A stretch of DNA of 64,000 bases from Diplonema papillatum (GCA_030068145.1 JAPJBO010000417.1:1-64000), one strand, 5' to 3'. Counted from the first letter of the stretch, positions 30,839 through 42,885 are shown. Program-made: numbers and translations. Notes: a model not told the origin generated them from the sequence alone.

Positions 30839-31735
30839 CACCAGGGGGTTTATTAGAGTGCAAGTTCGCTTAGGGATCCGGGGGTTTTTCTCAAATAAGG
30901 ATCACCGATGGCACTCGGGTTGTGAACTTGATGGACATCAGGTTGTGAACTTGTCGTTGTCGTGAGCAAAAACCCGAGTCTGTACAGAAAGAGTTTATCT
31001 CTAAGCTGATCCATTCCTCTCTCTCTTTCTCTCTGCACCATCCAAACCTAAGACATCCAACATCCTGGCAATGTTTTCAAGCACTTCGTGCACTCCCTTG
31101 ACAAGGGAGCGCGTCGCGGGCATGAAAGCCTGCGCACCAAAGCAGGGATTTATACGGTATACCGTCGTCCACCGCCAGACAGATGCCGCAGGGCGCCTGT
31201 TTGGCCCGTGGGCGGTATTGCTGCCGTTCTCACATGTCTTCCCAGCCCCTCTCTTTTCCTTCCTTCCCTTCCAGTTTCCAGGATAGCTTCTGGTTCCATC
31301 GACTCCGCGCATTTTCTCGCATTTTTTTGCAAGTAGCAAGCAGAGGCGGTTGAGTACCCGGCCCGGCCTTAGCCTGGGCTGGCTGCGTGGGATGCATACG
31401 TATGCGGATGGGTATGGTAATGCAGGTTTGAAATGAAGTGCGCGCGGCAAGACCGGCGCGAGGCGGGACTGGAGGCAGCAATTAAAGTTCGGGAAACAGT
31501 AACGTTCGGGTGAAGCAAAGTTCGGGTTCTGGTGATGCTGAGTTCGGCGTGTGGTGCCGGAAAAGTGTCCTCGGCAGGGTTCGAACCCGGGCCTACCGGC
31601 CTGAAGGCCAAGACCTGGACTCTGTTCCAGACGATTATCTAGTCTCCAAAAACTATGCACTTTCACAACTTTAGTGGGGCTGGCTCGAATAGAGGCTATT
31701 CACATTGCATGTTCGCAGGACCTCCAGTCTCGAAA
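30839..31735 (+). repeat. Block Y, copy 2
   Basis: Near-identical to 9384-10281 and 52376-53268. The tRNA-like module here is complete through CCTCGGCAGGGTTCGAACCC. It ends with the 50-bp GGTTGGCTCGAATAGAGG element and leads into gene 2. Confidence 0.85.
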
Positions 31736-31766
31736 TATGCATACTCACTCGAAATATGTATATTTA
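31736..31766. other. Possible excision footprint of the 1-kb TIR element
   Basis: Reads ATATGCATA, CTCACTCGAA, ATATGTATA. At the matching place near gene 1 a full element lies between ATATGCATAT repeats and starts with CACTCATTCC. Two target copies with about 10 bases of element end between them look like a transposon footprint. Confidence 0.45.
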
Positions 31767-32019
31767 CTTGGGGCTATGAGGACGTGACGACAGGTTTAGC
31801 ACGCTTGAGGATACAAATCCCGATACCATGCCGCATAAAGAACCTGTCGACTCACAAATGCCTCTAACACCAGTCCTGTTCACGTTCACATACCCGCACC
31901 GGGAGGACATTTGTGACTGGTTGAGCACATACCAACTCCAAGCACGTTCTTGCAACATCCCCCACGCAGAACACCAACAGGAACCCAAGCATACTTCAGG
32001 ACAACTAAGAAAGTTGAAA

Positions 32020-35000
32020 ATGCAGCGAATGCCTGGGCTTGTGCTGCTGCTGGCCGGGCTGACCGAAGCGCATATTTCGATTGTGTGCACGGCGACAACC
32101 TCTTCACAGCCGGACTCTTTCGCCTTCTGGTTTGGTACATACCATCCTGCGCCGACAGATGGTTCGGTCCCAGGGCAGGCGCACATAAAGGCCCCTGACG
32201 GCAACGTACTGACCGCGGATTTCACAGACTTTTGTGAGGTGGACTTGGCTCTTCCGGGTGACAAGACAGTGGACGACTTCACGGAGACTATCAAGACAGC
32301 CGCGTGTCTCGCATTGGAAGATAGCGACGGGAATCACGGAGTCTTTGCCGACAGCACCATCACATGCTTCAAGGGCGACCCGTCACCCGAGGAGGGGAAC
32401 CCGGACAATCATGCAGTGGCTGTGACTGGAGAAGATTCTCCAGTGGATTGCTATGAGTTGGATAATCTCATCACGTGGTACTTGGTGGTTATTCCAGGAG
32501 CAGAGTCGGGAAGATACGAGACTTGGACAACCGACACCGATACTAATTTGGATCCGGGCGAGGACGCAATGAAGCCTTGCTCGATGGGCGCTGCCTCCAC
32601 TTGGTTCTTCGATATCTCTGTAACCAAAGGCAGCAAAACATCAGCACCACCTACAATGGCACCACATGCACCTACCCCTGCACCTACCCCTCCACCTACC
32701 CCTGCACCTACCCCTCCACCTACCCCTGCCCTACCCCTGCACCTACCCCTGCACCTACCCCTGCACCTACCCCTGCACCTACCCCTGCACCTACCCCTGC
32801 ACCTACCCCTGCACCTACCCCTGCACCTACCCCTGCACCTACCCCTGCACCTACCCCTGCACCTACCCCTGCACCTACCCCTGCACCTACCCCTGCACCT
32901 ACCCCTGCACCTACCCCTGCACCTACCCCTGCACCTACCCCTGCACCTACCCCTGCACCTACCCCTGCACCTACCCCTGCACCTACCCCTGCACCTACCC
33001 CTGCACCTACCCCTGCACCTACCCCTGCACCTACCCCTGCACCTACCCCTGCACCTACCCCTGCACCTACCCCTGCACCTACCCCTGCACCTACCCCTGC
33101 ACCTACCCCTGCACCTACCCCTGCACCTACCCCTGCACCTACCCCTGCACCTACCCCTGCACCTACCCCTGCACCTACCCCTGCACCTACCCCTGCACCT
33201 ACCCCTGCACCTACCCCTGCACCTACCCCTGCACCTACCCCTGCACCTACCCCTGCACCTACCCCTGCACCTACCCCTGCACCTACCCCTGCACCTACCC
33301 CTGCACCTACCCCTGCACCTACCCCTGCACCTACCCCTGCACCTACCCCTGCACCTACCCCTGCACCTACCCCTGCACCTACCCCTGCACCTACCCCTGC
33401 ACCTACCCCTGCACCTACCCCTGCACCTACCCCTGCACCTACCCCTGCACCTACCCCTGCACCTACCCCTGCACCTACCCCTGCACCTACCCCTGCACCT
33501 ACCCCTGCACCTACCCCTGCACCTACCCCTGCACCTACCCCTGCACCTACCCCTGCACCTACCCCTGCACCTACCCCTGCACCTACCCCTGCACCTACCC
33601 CTGCACCTACCCCTGCACCTACCCCTGCACCTACCCCTGCACCTACCCCTGCACCTACCCCTGCACCTACCCCTGCACCTACCCCTGCACCTACCCCTGC
33701 ACCTACCCCTGCACCTACCCCTGCACCTACCCCTGCACCTACCCCTGCACCTACCCCTGCACCTACCCCTGCACCTACCCCTGCACCTACCCCTGCACCT
33801 ACCCCTGCACCTACCCCTGCACCTACCCCTGCACCTACCCCTGCACCTACCCCTGCACCTACCCCTGCACCTACCCCTGCACCTACCCCTGCACCTACCC
33901 CTGCACCTACCCCTGCACCTACCCCTGCACCTACCCCTGCACCTACCCCTGCACCTACCCCTGCACCTACCCCTGCACCTACCCCTGCACCTACCCCTGC
34001 ACCTACCCCTGCACCTACCCCTGCACCTACCCCTGCACCTACCCCTGCACCTACCCCTGCACCTACCCCTGCACCTACCCCTGCACCTACCCCTGCACCT
34101 ACCCCTGCACCTACCCCTGCACCTACCCCTGCACCTACCCCTGCACCTACCCCTGCACCTACCCCTGCACCTACCCCTGCACCTACCCCTGCACCTACCC
34201 CTGCACCTACCCCTGCACCTACCCCTGCACCTACCCCTGCACCTACCCCTGCACCTACCCCTGCACCTACCCCTGCACCTACCCCTGCACCTACCCCTGC
34301 ACCTACCCCTGCACCTACCCCTGCACCTACCCCTGCACCTACCCCTGTACCTACCCCTGCACCTACCCCTGCACCTACCCCTGCACCTACCCCTGTACCT
34401 ACCCCTGCACCTACCCCTGCACCTACCCCTGCACCTACCCCTGCACCTACCCCTGCACCTACCCCTGCACCTACCCCTGCACCTACCCCTGCACCTACCC
34501 CTGCACCTACCCCTGCACCTACCCCTGCACCTACCCCTGCACCTACCCCTGCACCTACCCCTCCACCTACCCCTGCCCCAACCCCTGCCCCAACCCCTGT
34601 CCCTACCCAGTTTCATAGGCCGCCGTGGATCATGGATTTCGAGGACGAAGCCGAAGACGTGTCACCGTTGACCATCGACAACAGCACCTCATTTGAAGGT
34701 TCAGGCAGCCTCAGGGGTGGTCAATATCCCAGTGAGTTCATCGCAACCCCATCCGCATTCGTACCAACCGCCCTGTCATTCTACCTCAGAAAAAGTACGT
34801 GGTTTGACCGACCCTACTACAGTGCGAAGAGTACTGCTGTTATTAAATTTTCGAGCAGGGCACAGTCCGGTTTCCCGACTGTGCTTGTGGACATGTGGTT
34901 CATGGAAGCCAATACGGTCTCCGCCAGCGCGTCTCGGCGCGGGCAGAACTATATTTTATTTGCTGTGTACGGCCCTTTGCAGGACCGGTGGGGGTTTGTT

Positions 35001-35162
35001 AAGCTCACCATGGAGTATAATTTTCAGTTCACACTTTCACTAGACGGAGTTCAGCTCGCAACTACCACCGGGGGCATGTTCTTGCACGCTGACAAGGTGT
35101 ACCTCTCGGGAGACGACAATGTGCACTATGACAACGTACAGGTAGAATACATGCAAGCCTAA
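32020..35162 (+). pseudogene. Paralogue of gene 1 with a ~160-unit stalk and a one-base frame slip
   Basis: Start chosen at 32020 on the same signal peptide as gene 1 ([17 protein letters not shown]). The N-terminal domain (about residues 18-205) is closely similar to gene 1, but the two sushi-like modules are absent: the chain passes from [15 protein letters not shown] directly into the stalk. Near 32729 one stalk unit has 11 instead of 12 bases, so the upstream frame changes from PTPA to LPLH and ends at 34671. The frame that continues PTPA runs to 35162 and carries the expected C-terminal domain (DFEDEAED...SFEGSGSL, ending [11 protein letters not shown]), a LamG-like inference. The cause could be a real frameshift, an allele, or a sequencing or assembly slip in the repeat. 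The upstream block Y is shared with gene 1, showing duplication of the whole unit. Confidence 0.75.
32664..34612 (+). repeat. 12-bp coding minisatellite, about 160 units
   Basis: Same CCTACCCCTGCA unit as in gene 1. The ends have variant units with CCA (Pro). Two GTA (Val) variants lie near 34347 and 34395. The roughly 1.6 kb between 32740 and 34340 is perfectly regular. Five of the six reading frames through the unit lack stops. Confidence 0.95.
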
Positions 35163-36099
35163 GAGTTCGACAACCGAACACACGGCTGACATACATAATA
35201 ATGATGATGAGAAAGCAGAGTTGTTTTCGTTGAACGCCGGGCCTGATCTTTTTTTTTTTTTCATCTTCGACGACAATTCGTTTGTCTCGCTGCCTGTCCT
35301 CACCTATCATAGGCCACGACTGGCACACCGGAAAACTACGAGCGCCAGAAAACTACTTTTTTCGAGTGAGTAAGATGGGGTTTTACCTATATTATGATTC
35401 TTCGTACAAAGATTAGTATGACGCTTTCTTTTGTATGTGCGCACTGGCGGAGCTCACCTGCTTTGGTAAGTTTCGTGTAGTACGCTGCAAACTGCTAATT
35501 CTTAGTACCAACAATGCATTCTTAACACAAGAAATTAGTATAGCGCTTTCTTTTGTTTGTGCGCACTAGCGGTCCTTGTAGTACACCCAAAAACATTCCC
35601 CTCCTTTTCTAGAAAGGTCCTGTCTTTTCGAGAAGAACGATGCGCATCAATGCATAAAAGGTAAAAACAGCATGAATAAGCTAGAAAATAAAAGCTATTG
35701 CCGACGTCTGATGCAGCCCTGTCAGTAGACCCTCGTGAAGTCGTCCGCTGGGTTGTCCTTCGACGGAACGTAGAAAGGATTACTTGAGAGAGAGCTTTGT
35801 CCACCAGATCGTGGCCTTCGCAGAGCATTCGGAGGGACACCGGATTTCTAGCGTTTCTTGTGGTTTAGAGGTTCGGTGATTTAAAGCCTTTCCTCCAGGC
35901 ACCAATCACAGGTGTGTTGTCTACTCCAGCTCTGAGTCTCACACAGGAAAACCCCCTTCACGAAACGTAGCGAACAAGCTGCAACAGCGCATACATCTCC
36001 AACATGGAAATGTCTTGGGGTTGTAGTCCGGGGGGTGTTCGGCCGTATTTGACAACCTCCTGTCCTTCGATGAGCACTCGGAAACACCATCAACGAAGG
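35163..36099. other. Spacer without a recognisable gene
   Basis: 3' flank of gene 2 with AT-rich stretches. GCGCACTGGCGG and GCGCACTAGCGG, each after TTTCTTTTGTNTGT, occur at about 35440 and 35560 as part of a diverged direct repeat of about 50 bp. No domain-bearing frame is seen. Confidence 0.5.
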
Positions 36100-36895
36100 C
36101 TAGCGTCGAAAAACCCCCTGCAGGATCTGCGGTCGCCACACTTTCCAACAGTTCTGCTGTAGATTGCCTAGCTGACCGCAGAGCAGTGTCTGTACCTCAC
36201 CTGGCAAAGAGACTCTTTCGGTCCAGAACTTGCCTTCTGGTGTGTGGACCTGTTGTCCGGAACAAATACCAGACATCCATCGCAGCAGGGGAGCAAACTC
36301 GTAGAGGGGTAGCTGGAGGGCATGTGCTCGCCACATGAGGATCCCTCATAGCCTCCACCAAAATGAACTTCTTGGGGTTCTCCGAAAATTCCCCGTCTCG
36401 ATGACTCGTCGAACTTTGTCCACCCACTCCGGGTTCAGCCGCCAGCGCTTCGCTTCTAGGTCGAGCTCCAAGCCTAGAACTTGACTCAGTGTCGCCGGTT
36501 CTGCCTTCTCGCCAATGACGCCGCCGTACCTCGCACATAACGACTCATCAAACCTCGCTCTGGTTAGAGCCAGGTCAGGGAGCGAGTTGCTGACAAATAT
36601 GACGTTGTCTACCCACCCAACTGCTTGACCGTTAGTGGCTTCGAAAGCTGTAGCGGATGCCACCGCCTGGCCCAACTGTGGAGCCGGACCGTACCCCATC
36701 GACAGTCTGCGCATTCGAAAATACCCTCCAGCTGTACGGAAGGGAAAAAGGGGTCTGGTACCCTCGGGCAAGTCGAATTGAAAAATACGACGCGGCTCAC
36801 CTCCAGAGCTTTTCAGAACCCGCCGGCCTTGAATCCATCTACGGCAGGCAGCCGAAGCTAAATCACGAAACCACCCAGAAAAAAAGCCAGGCACC
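36100..36895 (-). mobile_element. DIRS-like retrotransposon fragment (reverse transcriptase part)
   Basis: Minus-strand remnant of a tyrosine-recombinase-type retroelement. The peptide has RRLSMGYGPAPQ, GWVDNVIFV and LGLELDLEAKRWRLNPEWV. It aligns by eye with the reverse transcriptase of element 1 (RLPMGYSPAPQ, EWIDNFIL, LGMEVNLQDKKWRLSTTWV). Only the middle of the polymerase is present; recombinase, RNase H and ends are gone. A broken, older fossil. Confidence 0.75.
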
Positions 36896-37281
36896 GGGAT
36901 CTTCCTGACGAGCGCGCGACCCGGTGAACTTAATCAAGAGTCGAAGATTAGCGTCGAAACTTCCTGGCTTTTCACGCCGTAGCAGAACGACCACACCCTA
37001 CCCAATCCCAAACACGGTAGGGGACTTCACAAGGTTTCACAACGGACGACATCACCCGAAACGAGCGGCACTTTCTCACTTTTCTCAACCCACGTTCAAG
37101 CTTGCTCTGACCACTGCATCCTCTGCCGACACTCGCTAGCCGTCGAAGCTCATGACGGCAGCCCCATCCTGAAGTGCAAATACTGCCGACGCGTCACTGC
37201 TGCTGTGTGCGGGGTATTTCCCTTCGAGCCAGCAAAACAAATTTAATTCTCTAACAGCCAGCACAAACAAATTTAATTCGA
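36896..37281. repeat. Spacer ending in a duplicated LINE-tail segment
   Basis: 37087-37280 repeats 15290-15480 (zinc-knuckle end of a LINE tail plus AAACAAATTTAATT units). A 50-bp segment at about 37040 (GGACGACATCACCCGAAACG) recurs at about 37391 inside the neighbouring TIR element. Confidence 0.7.
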
Positions 37282-38447
37282 GACTGGAGGTCCTATGAAC
37301 ATGCAATGTGAATAGCCTCTATTCGAGCCAACCCGGCTTTTCTTCATGAAAAAAGTGTATTGTTTTTGGAAACAGCTGAGCTAGCTTTTTCAACGGACGA
37401 CACATCACCCGAAACGAGCGGCACTTTCTCACTTTTCTCATCCCCCTCCGTACCCAAGCCTCTACGGTCAACCGGAGACTTTAAAATACCGACCTTCCAA
37501 TCCACAAATAGCGCTAAATGATGTGCTGATCGAATTCTCGCGGTGCAACAAAGCTGCAACGAAGAGCTGTAGAGATCATTCTGGGGGACATTTATCGTGT
37601 ACCTGGGAATGCTCGGATCTCTTCCCGGCCACGCTTCCTCGTAAACTCTCGTCTTACGTATCGTGCACCTGGGAATACCCGGATCTCTTCCCTGCCACGC
37701 TTCCTCGTAAACTACGCTTCCTCGTAAACTCTCGTCTTTCGTATCGTGCACCTGGGACGGATCTCTTCCTGCCACGCTTCCTCGTAAACTCTCTTCTTAC
37801 GTATCGTGCACCTGGGAATGCCGTTTGCGAGCGGATACGAGTACAAGAGTCGGAAGACAAGGCCGCAGAGTGGGCAAACTGGCTGAGAAGTGAATTGAGC
37901 AGGGCGAGCAAACTGATTTCGGCATTCTCACTTCTTATTTTCTGGTGCCTGACCCAGCGAGCAACGAGGGTCCAAAAATACAACCTGCCCCTTTTCTTTT
38001 TCAGAAACATTTTCTCTCCGTTACTTTGATCATAGGTGTCACGGCAAGTTTTGGGAGCCGCTGCTTAACAAAATTTGACATGAGCGGCTTTGGATTTACA
38101 TCTGAATGACACCTCAATACAAAAAAAGTTGTCGACAACTAGCAAGTAAAAGAATAAAGCAAAACTACGCATTTCTTTCTCTGACTGAAGCGCGCCACCA
38201 AAACTCCTTGCCAAACAAACAACGGTCGCAAGACACCAAACCGATCGTCCTTCGGGATCGACGGTAACTCCCCAATACCAGGGTTTAAAGTCGAACCAAA
38301 CTAGGTCTGTGGTGGCTGCGTACGCGTACGGTAGTTGCTCCGCGCCATTATCTAGCCCAAAACACAATCCGCTTTGTTAGTGTAGACAAAAGCCGGGTTG
38401 GCTCGAATAGAGGCTATTCACATGGCATGTTCATAGGACCTCCAGTC
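37282..38447. mobile_element. 1.17-kb TIR element with 60-bp inverted ends
   Basis: The arm 37282-37341 (GACTGGAGGTCCTATGAACA...) is the reverse complement of 38388-38447, essentially perfect. The arms equal the 50-bp GGTTGGCTCGAATAGAGG element found at the end of every Y block. No transposase frame is present, so it is non-autonomous. The interior holds a minisatellite of about four units at 37590-37825 (CACGCTTCCTCGTAAACTCT). I find no clear target duplication. Confidence 0.8.
37590..37825. repeat. Minisatellite, about four units of ~65 bp
   Basis: Repeats the block ATCTCTTCC...CACGCTTCCTCGTAAACTCT...CGTATCGTGCACCTGGGAA with small length changes, inside the TIR element. Confidence 0.8.
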
Positions 38448-38957
38448 GAATAAGGGTGGGTTCTCTGCTATGCCGACACGTGACCGCCAACGTCTAACTG
38501 ACACGTTTGCTACGCACTTCTTTCTGCTCTATTATCTATGGCACGGACCTTCCCTCCCTACCCCATCTCAAAACCGAACCGTGCCATGGCCCAGTGCCAT
38601 CGAAAACCGCCCTCTTCAGCTTTGCCCCCCCATGCGAGCTGGTTGCTGGTTGGATGCGGGCAACTAACTGCACCTTCGTACCACCGGCACCCTCTGGGTG
38701 CTTCCAGGTAACGTCAACCGGGGGTTTGAAACACGATGATCTAGAGCCCGCACCCACGTGGCGTTCACTGTGGCTGGTCTTTGAAAGGGCCTTGATGTCA
38801 CTTTGATAAAACTCGGTGACTGGAAAGCAACAATGCTCCGGAGTGAAGGAAAGTAGGTCAGGAGTGTAGTAAGTAGGACCGGAACGTAGATGTTAAGCAT
38901 CCCGAGAGAGCAGAAAGATCGCGTGCCAGTAGAACGTGCGGCTATTCATCAGGGTTT
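38448..38957. other. Spacer without a recognisable gene
   Basis: Frames of 65-100 codons on both strands; none shows a domain or convincing composition. Confidence 0.5.
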
Positions 38958-39240
38958 TACTAAAAGGAGGAAATACGGATAGGTTTTGCCGATGACAGTC
39001 GGGTTGTGAACTTGATGGACATCAGGTTGTGAACTTGTTGCTGTCGAGAGCAAAGACCGAGCCCGTAGGAAGAGCGCATTCTTCATTTCTCTGCCCTGTG
39101 GCTGACCGTCTCGACGATGTACTACACCGCGCTAAGGAAAAAGGCGGCCGATTTCGACCGGGAAAAAGAAACTGAAAACCCGACCGGCCGATAATCGGCC
39201 GGCTGAATTTTTAGAAGGTCTGCCGATCAGACCAATAGTC
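38958..39240 (+). repeat. RepA/X fragment
   Basis: The end of a RepA tandem unit with its GTTGTGAACTTG pair (about 39003 and 39026) is joined to the start of X (CTGTGGCTGACCGTCTCGAC through AGACCAATAG) with small deletions relative to 17310-17470. Confidence 0.8.
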
Positions 39241-39879
39241 ATGCCCGGGCAACCAGGTGGGGCAGCGCCCTACCTAACAAAATTTACATTTGAAAACCCC
39301 CGGGCCGGCAGGGATTATCCTGCAATGGTTAAGAAATTATTTTCTGAGACAGCAAAAACCGAGCGGTGCGAGCTTTTTGTGAGATGGTTTTATTGTCCAA
39401 ACAACCAGGCCTGCTCTCATTTTATTTTTACATAAGCGCCAGCTTGAAAGGAATGCTCGACGATGCTGCCCGACAAAGAACAGAAGGGATCCCAAGTGCT
39501 GTAACTACCGAACCACGTGTTGAACGGACGTGAGGTCATGCGGGTCTACCCCTACACGACAAATCACACAACAGGTCAAAAAATCCTGAGTGAGAAAACA
39601 ACACACGGTGGTGTAAGCGAAGAACAAATCAGATTGTGTTTGTATTGTATTTGCGGAGTCGAAGCAGCTACGTCGAGTATTTTCCTTGCACAAAAAAAAA
39701 AAGCAGGCCGGCTAAAAAAAGCTTTTTTTACCACAGGAGTTGCTGATGAAAACGTTTTCGTGCTTGCAAGACCAGTGCCACGGAGGCTAGAGGACCCGCA
39801 AGACCCACAGGTGGGTCTACAAAGTGGCGAAGCAGCAACACTCCCACGAAAGTCGCATATAAAAAAGTTCCGGCCATCT
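39241..39879. other. Spacer without a recognisable gene
   Basis: Mixed AT/GC sequence with A-runs near 39697. A short frame at 39241-39435 has no recognisable domain. Confidence 0.45.
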
Positions 39880-40181
39880 CAGGGCTTACGCTCCGTTTTC
39901 GGTCTCAGAGAAAATACGTGTGGTCCACGTGTGGGCGCTTAAGGTTCGAGGGGGAAAAAACCTTTCCCCTCATGTGCGACGGCAAAAAAATAGTGTCGCT
40001 ACTGACTTGGCGACACCTGGCTGTGTGGCCTTGACCGCTAGTGGGCCTAGACTCCCCTGCATGTGGACCAATAAATCAAAATCCACATGTGGTACCTGTG
40101 GATCCACACGTGGGGGAACAAAATCCAAAAAGAATTGACGTGTGGAAATCCACACGTTGCACACGTGGAGCGTAAGCCCTG
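39880..40181. mobile_element. hAT-like MITE, 302 bp
   Basis: Ends are CAGGGCTTACGCTCC and its exact reverse complement GGAGCGTAAGCCCTG. CAGGG termini are typical of hAT elements. The left flank GGCCATCT and right flank GCCATGCT agree as an 8-bp target duplication with one indel. The interior is full of CCACACGTGG/CCACATGTGG palindromes and encodes nothing. Confidence 0.7.
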
Positions 40182-41084
40182 GCCATGCTACAGACTTTTT
40201 AATCATGATTTCCCCGAATTTCGGGGATTAGAATAATCCCTGCGGGCGGGGAAAAAAAACCCCCCCCCCGCTGCGAAATCTGCCGGCCGGCAAGCCGGCA
40301 GATGGCGCGCACACTGGACTCCGTATGTGGGAAAAAAGCAGTGGGAAAAAAACCTTCTCGGAGTGAGAGAAAACATTTTGAAGTCGACAGAGTGCAAAGT
40401 GGCAGCAAGAGGAGCGGCATTTCAGTTGTTGCGACCTCCCACCAATTCTAAGCAAGGAATAGGGGACAATCAACTTCGCTTTCGACAGGTTCGTCTTTCT
40501 CCGGTGCACTCTCCGACTCAAAATGTACTAGAACTATGGCATTAGCATCAGTGTTGGCAAGATGCAGCAGTTTGTTGCTGTTTTTTGAACCACAAGCCGC
40601 AACGGACTACCTCTTTGCACGCGTTGTGTCATGCTTCGGTCGCTTCTTGCCCCGCGTACTGTTTGTCTCCCGTGCGCGCTTCACGTCCGATGTGCAGTTT
40701 GACGACGAGCTCGAGGAATCACCAGATGATTTGGCGCACTTCCTTTTCTCCCTCGCGGGCTGTGTCCCCGCGGCCGAGATCTCGACTCCGTCACTGCACG
40801 GAATCAGACTCTAGCTGCCCAAGCGTCCCACACCATCATCCTGTGTCAGCACCTTTGACACCCGATACCACGATCGGAACACCCCGCATCAAAATCCCGC
40901 CCACCGCATCAACCCCAGCTCAAATCATGAAATGGCTTTGTCGTACCGCTGCCTCGCAGTGCGCCGCAGGAGATCAGCACGACCAAGCAATCCAAGACGT
41001 ATGAGCCCACTCATTGAAAAAAGAAAACGCTCTCACACAGGCAACTGACTGAGCGCCGGAAACACAAAGACTGCGCACTTCTCT
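40182..41084. other. Spacer with one doubtful ORF
   Basis: Contains G/C homopolymers and GCCGGCCGGCAAGCCGGC near 40280. The frame at 40536-40814 (92 codons) has a hydrophobic N-terminus but looks partly random. The overlapping frame at 40585-41004 is Thr/Pro-rich. I would not call either a gene. Confidence 0.4.
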
Positions 41085-42235
41085 TTGCTCTCTTTGCGTC
41101 CGGCGCGAACCTTTGCTGATTTTCTTTTTTCAAACCCAAATCGTGCCGCCGTGGCCCATCGAAAACGCCCTCTTTTAGCTCTGCTTCCCTTTTGGAATCC
41201 TCTGACTGGAAAACAACTGGTAGTTAACTTCGCATTGTGAGACTCGTCGGCAATTCAACCGGACAATACAGGACGCAGAAGGTCTCAGGAGGGGCCAATA
41301 TTGGGGTCCAGAGGGTCGATACCCCGGATCCCAGACCCCACCTCCAGAAACGCTTGTGTCTGCGGCCTACGCGCGCGCGCGTAGTATATATACAGAGATA
41401 TTGGGGGGGTCAGATCCGGGGGTAGGATATCGGGGGTCGATCCAGGGTATACAGGGGTCAGCAGGGATCCACCAGCAGGGATCCACGGTACCAGCAGCAT
41501 ACCCGGTAGATGGACTGTATGCCTATACCCTAGGTACACCCAGCAGCACCCGCTGTACCTGTGGATGCCCCTGAGAGAGTGGGTGCGAGGAGGTGAACGA
41601 CGAAGGAGAGAGCCGACGAGAGCGCGCACTGAGTGCGCGCTTGCGCGGAGTCGCCCAGCGCGCGGAGCGTTAGCCCGCAGGGCTTCACCTGGCCTGGAGC
41701 AGGGAGTGCGCGGGCTGCGCATACCTTGTGCCCGTACGCCTAGTACCTACACACAGAGAGTACTGCGTGTTTTATGACGTCCCCGGTGCCTGCCAGATGG
41801 TTTTACTTCCTTTAACTGGTTTGGCAGAGCATTGGGACACGTACGAGAATTACACCTGTTTGTGTCGATTGCGAAGCCCACGAAGGCTTTGGTCGGATTT
41901 AGCTGACATAAAACACCGGTAGTTTTCAACCCCTCACGGACGGAGTGGGACAGGTAGGTTGTCCAGCGCGCAGAAAGCATTCTCGGGGTTCGATGGGTCA
42001 AACTCGGGAGTGTTCCGACTCCAAAGTGGAAAGCCTGGTGCTAAAGGTTTTGTAGCACATCTCTTCACAGCAACCAACCTTGATCATTTTTGACGTGTCT
42101 TCACTCTGAAGCGCCTAATGTCCGAACTCCAGCTCGGGGTTTGACTTTTTCGACATCACTATACCCTATGGTATCTTCCGTCCGTAACGGTTGAGTATCC
42201 CACGAGAGCAGAAAGATCGCTTGCCAGTAGAACAT
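41085..42235 (+). repeat. Block X, partial copy split by an insertion
   Basis: Matches 51690-52320 with interruptions. About 510 bp (41255-41770) separate AACTTCGCATTGTGAGACTC and GCCAGATGGTTTTACTTCC, which adjoin closely in the intact copy. The inserted DNA is GC-rich, has CAGGGATCCAC repeats and a hairpin AGCGCGCACTGAGTGCGCGC at about 41629, and no recognisable coding. Confidence 0.7.
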
Positions 42236-42699
42236 GCGGAAAGTCATTTAAAAAAGAAGAACCGTATACGACGCACAACAACGACAGCTCCATCAGACGA
42301 ATACCCTCACCAACCACGGATACCCAGTGCGCCCACAGTGCCTTAACTGTGGCGAGCAACGAACAGTTTTACCCTACGAATATACCCAAACAAGCCTCAT
42401 ATTAGGACGGAAGCAACCCGCACCACGTGAAGTGCCGCAAGCGTCACGAAACCCAAGCACTACTCTACGAGAAAATACATAAAAACGCGGACAACAGACC
42501 GGTACGGGCTACAAGGCAACCCCTGCTCAACTTGTAGAACGTGGGGGGCCCAAGACTACACTCCACGAAGGAATGTACTTGGTGTCGGTCACAAACAGTC
42601 CCGGACATGGCTAGCCATAACCCATAACGAAAGCGTGCACCAAATATACAACCCGTAACCACATAGCCCTTCCTTGCTCTTCGAGAACCCATTCATGAA
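42236..42699. other. Spacer without a recognisable gene
   Basis: No repeat match or coding signature identified. Confidence 0.45.
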
Positions 42700-42849
42700 C
42701 CGTCACACGGAGACCCTAAAACCCCGGAATTTCAAGCGAACTTCTACTCTAAAAAAGGATCACCGATGGCAGTCAGGTTGTGAACTTGTCGTTGTCGTGA
42801 GCAAAAACCCGAGTCTGTGCAGAAAGAGTTTATCTCTAACTGATCCATT

Positions 42850-42885
<36 letters not shown>

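Noticed and set aside
32666-34618. 650-codon YPCT frame
   Set aside because: Third forward frame of the same 12-bp unit, with no flanking domains.
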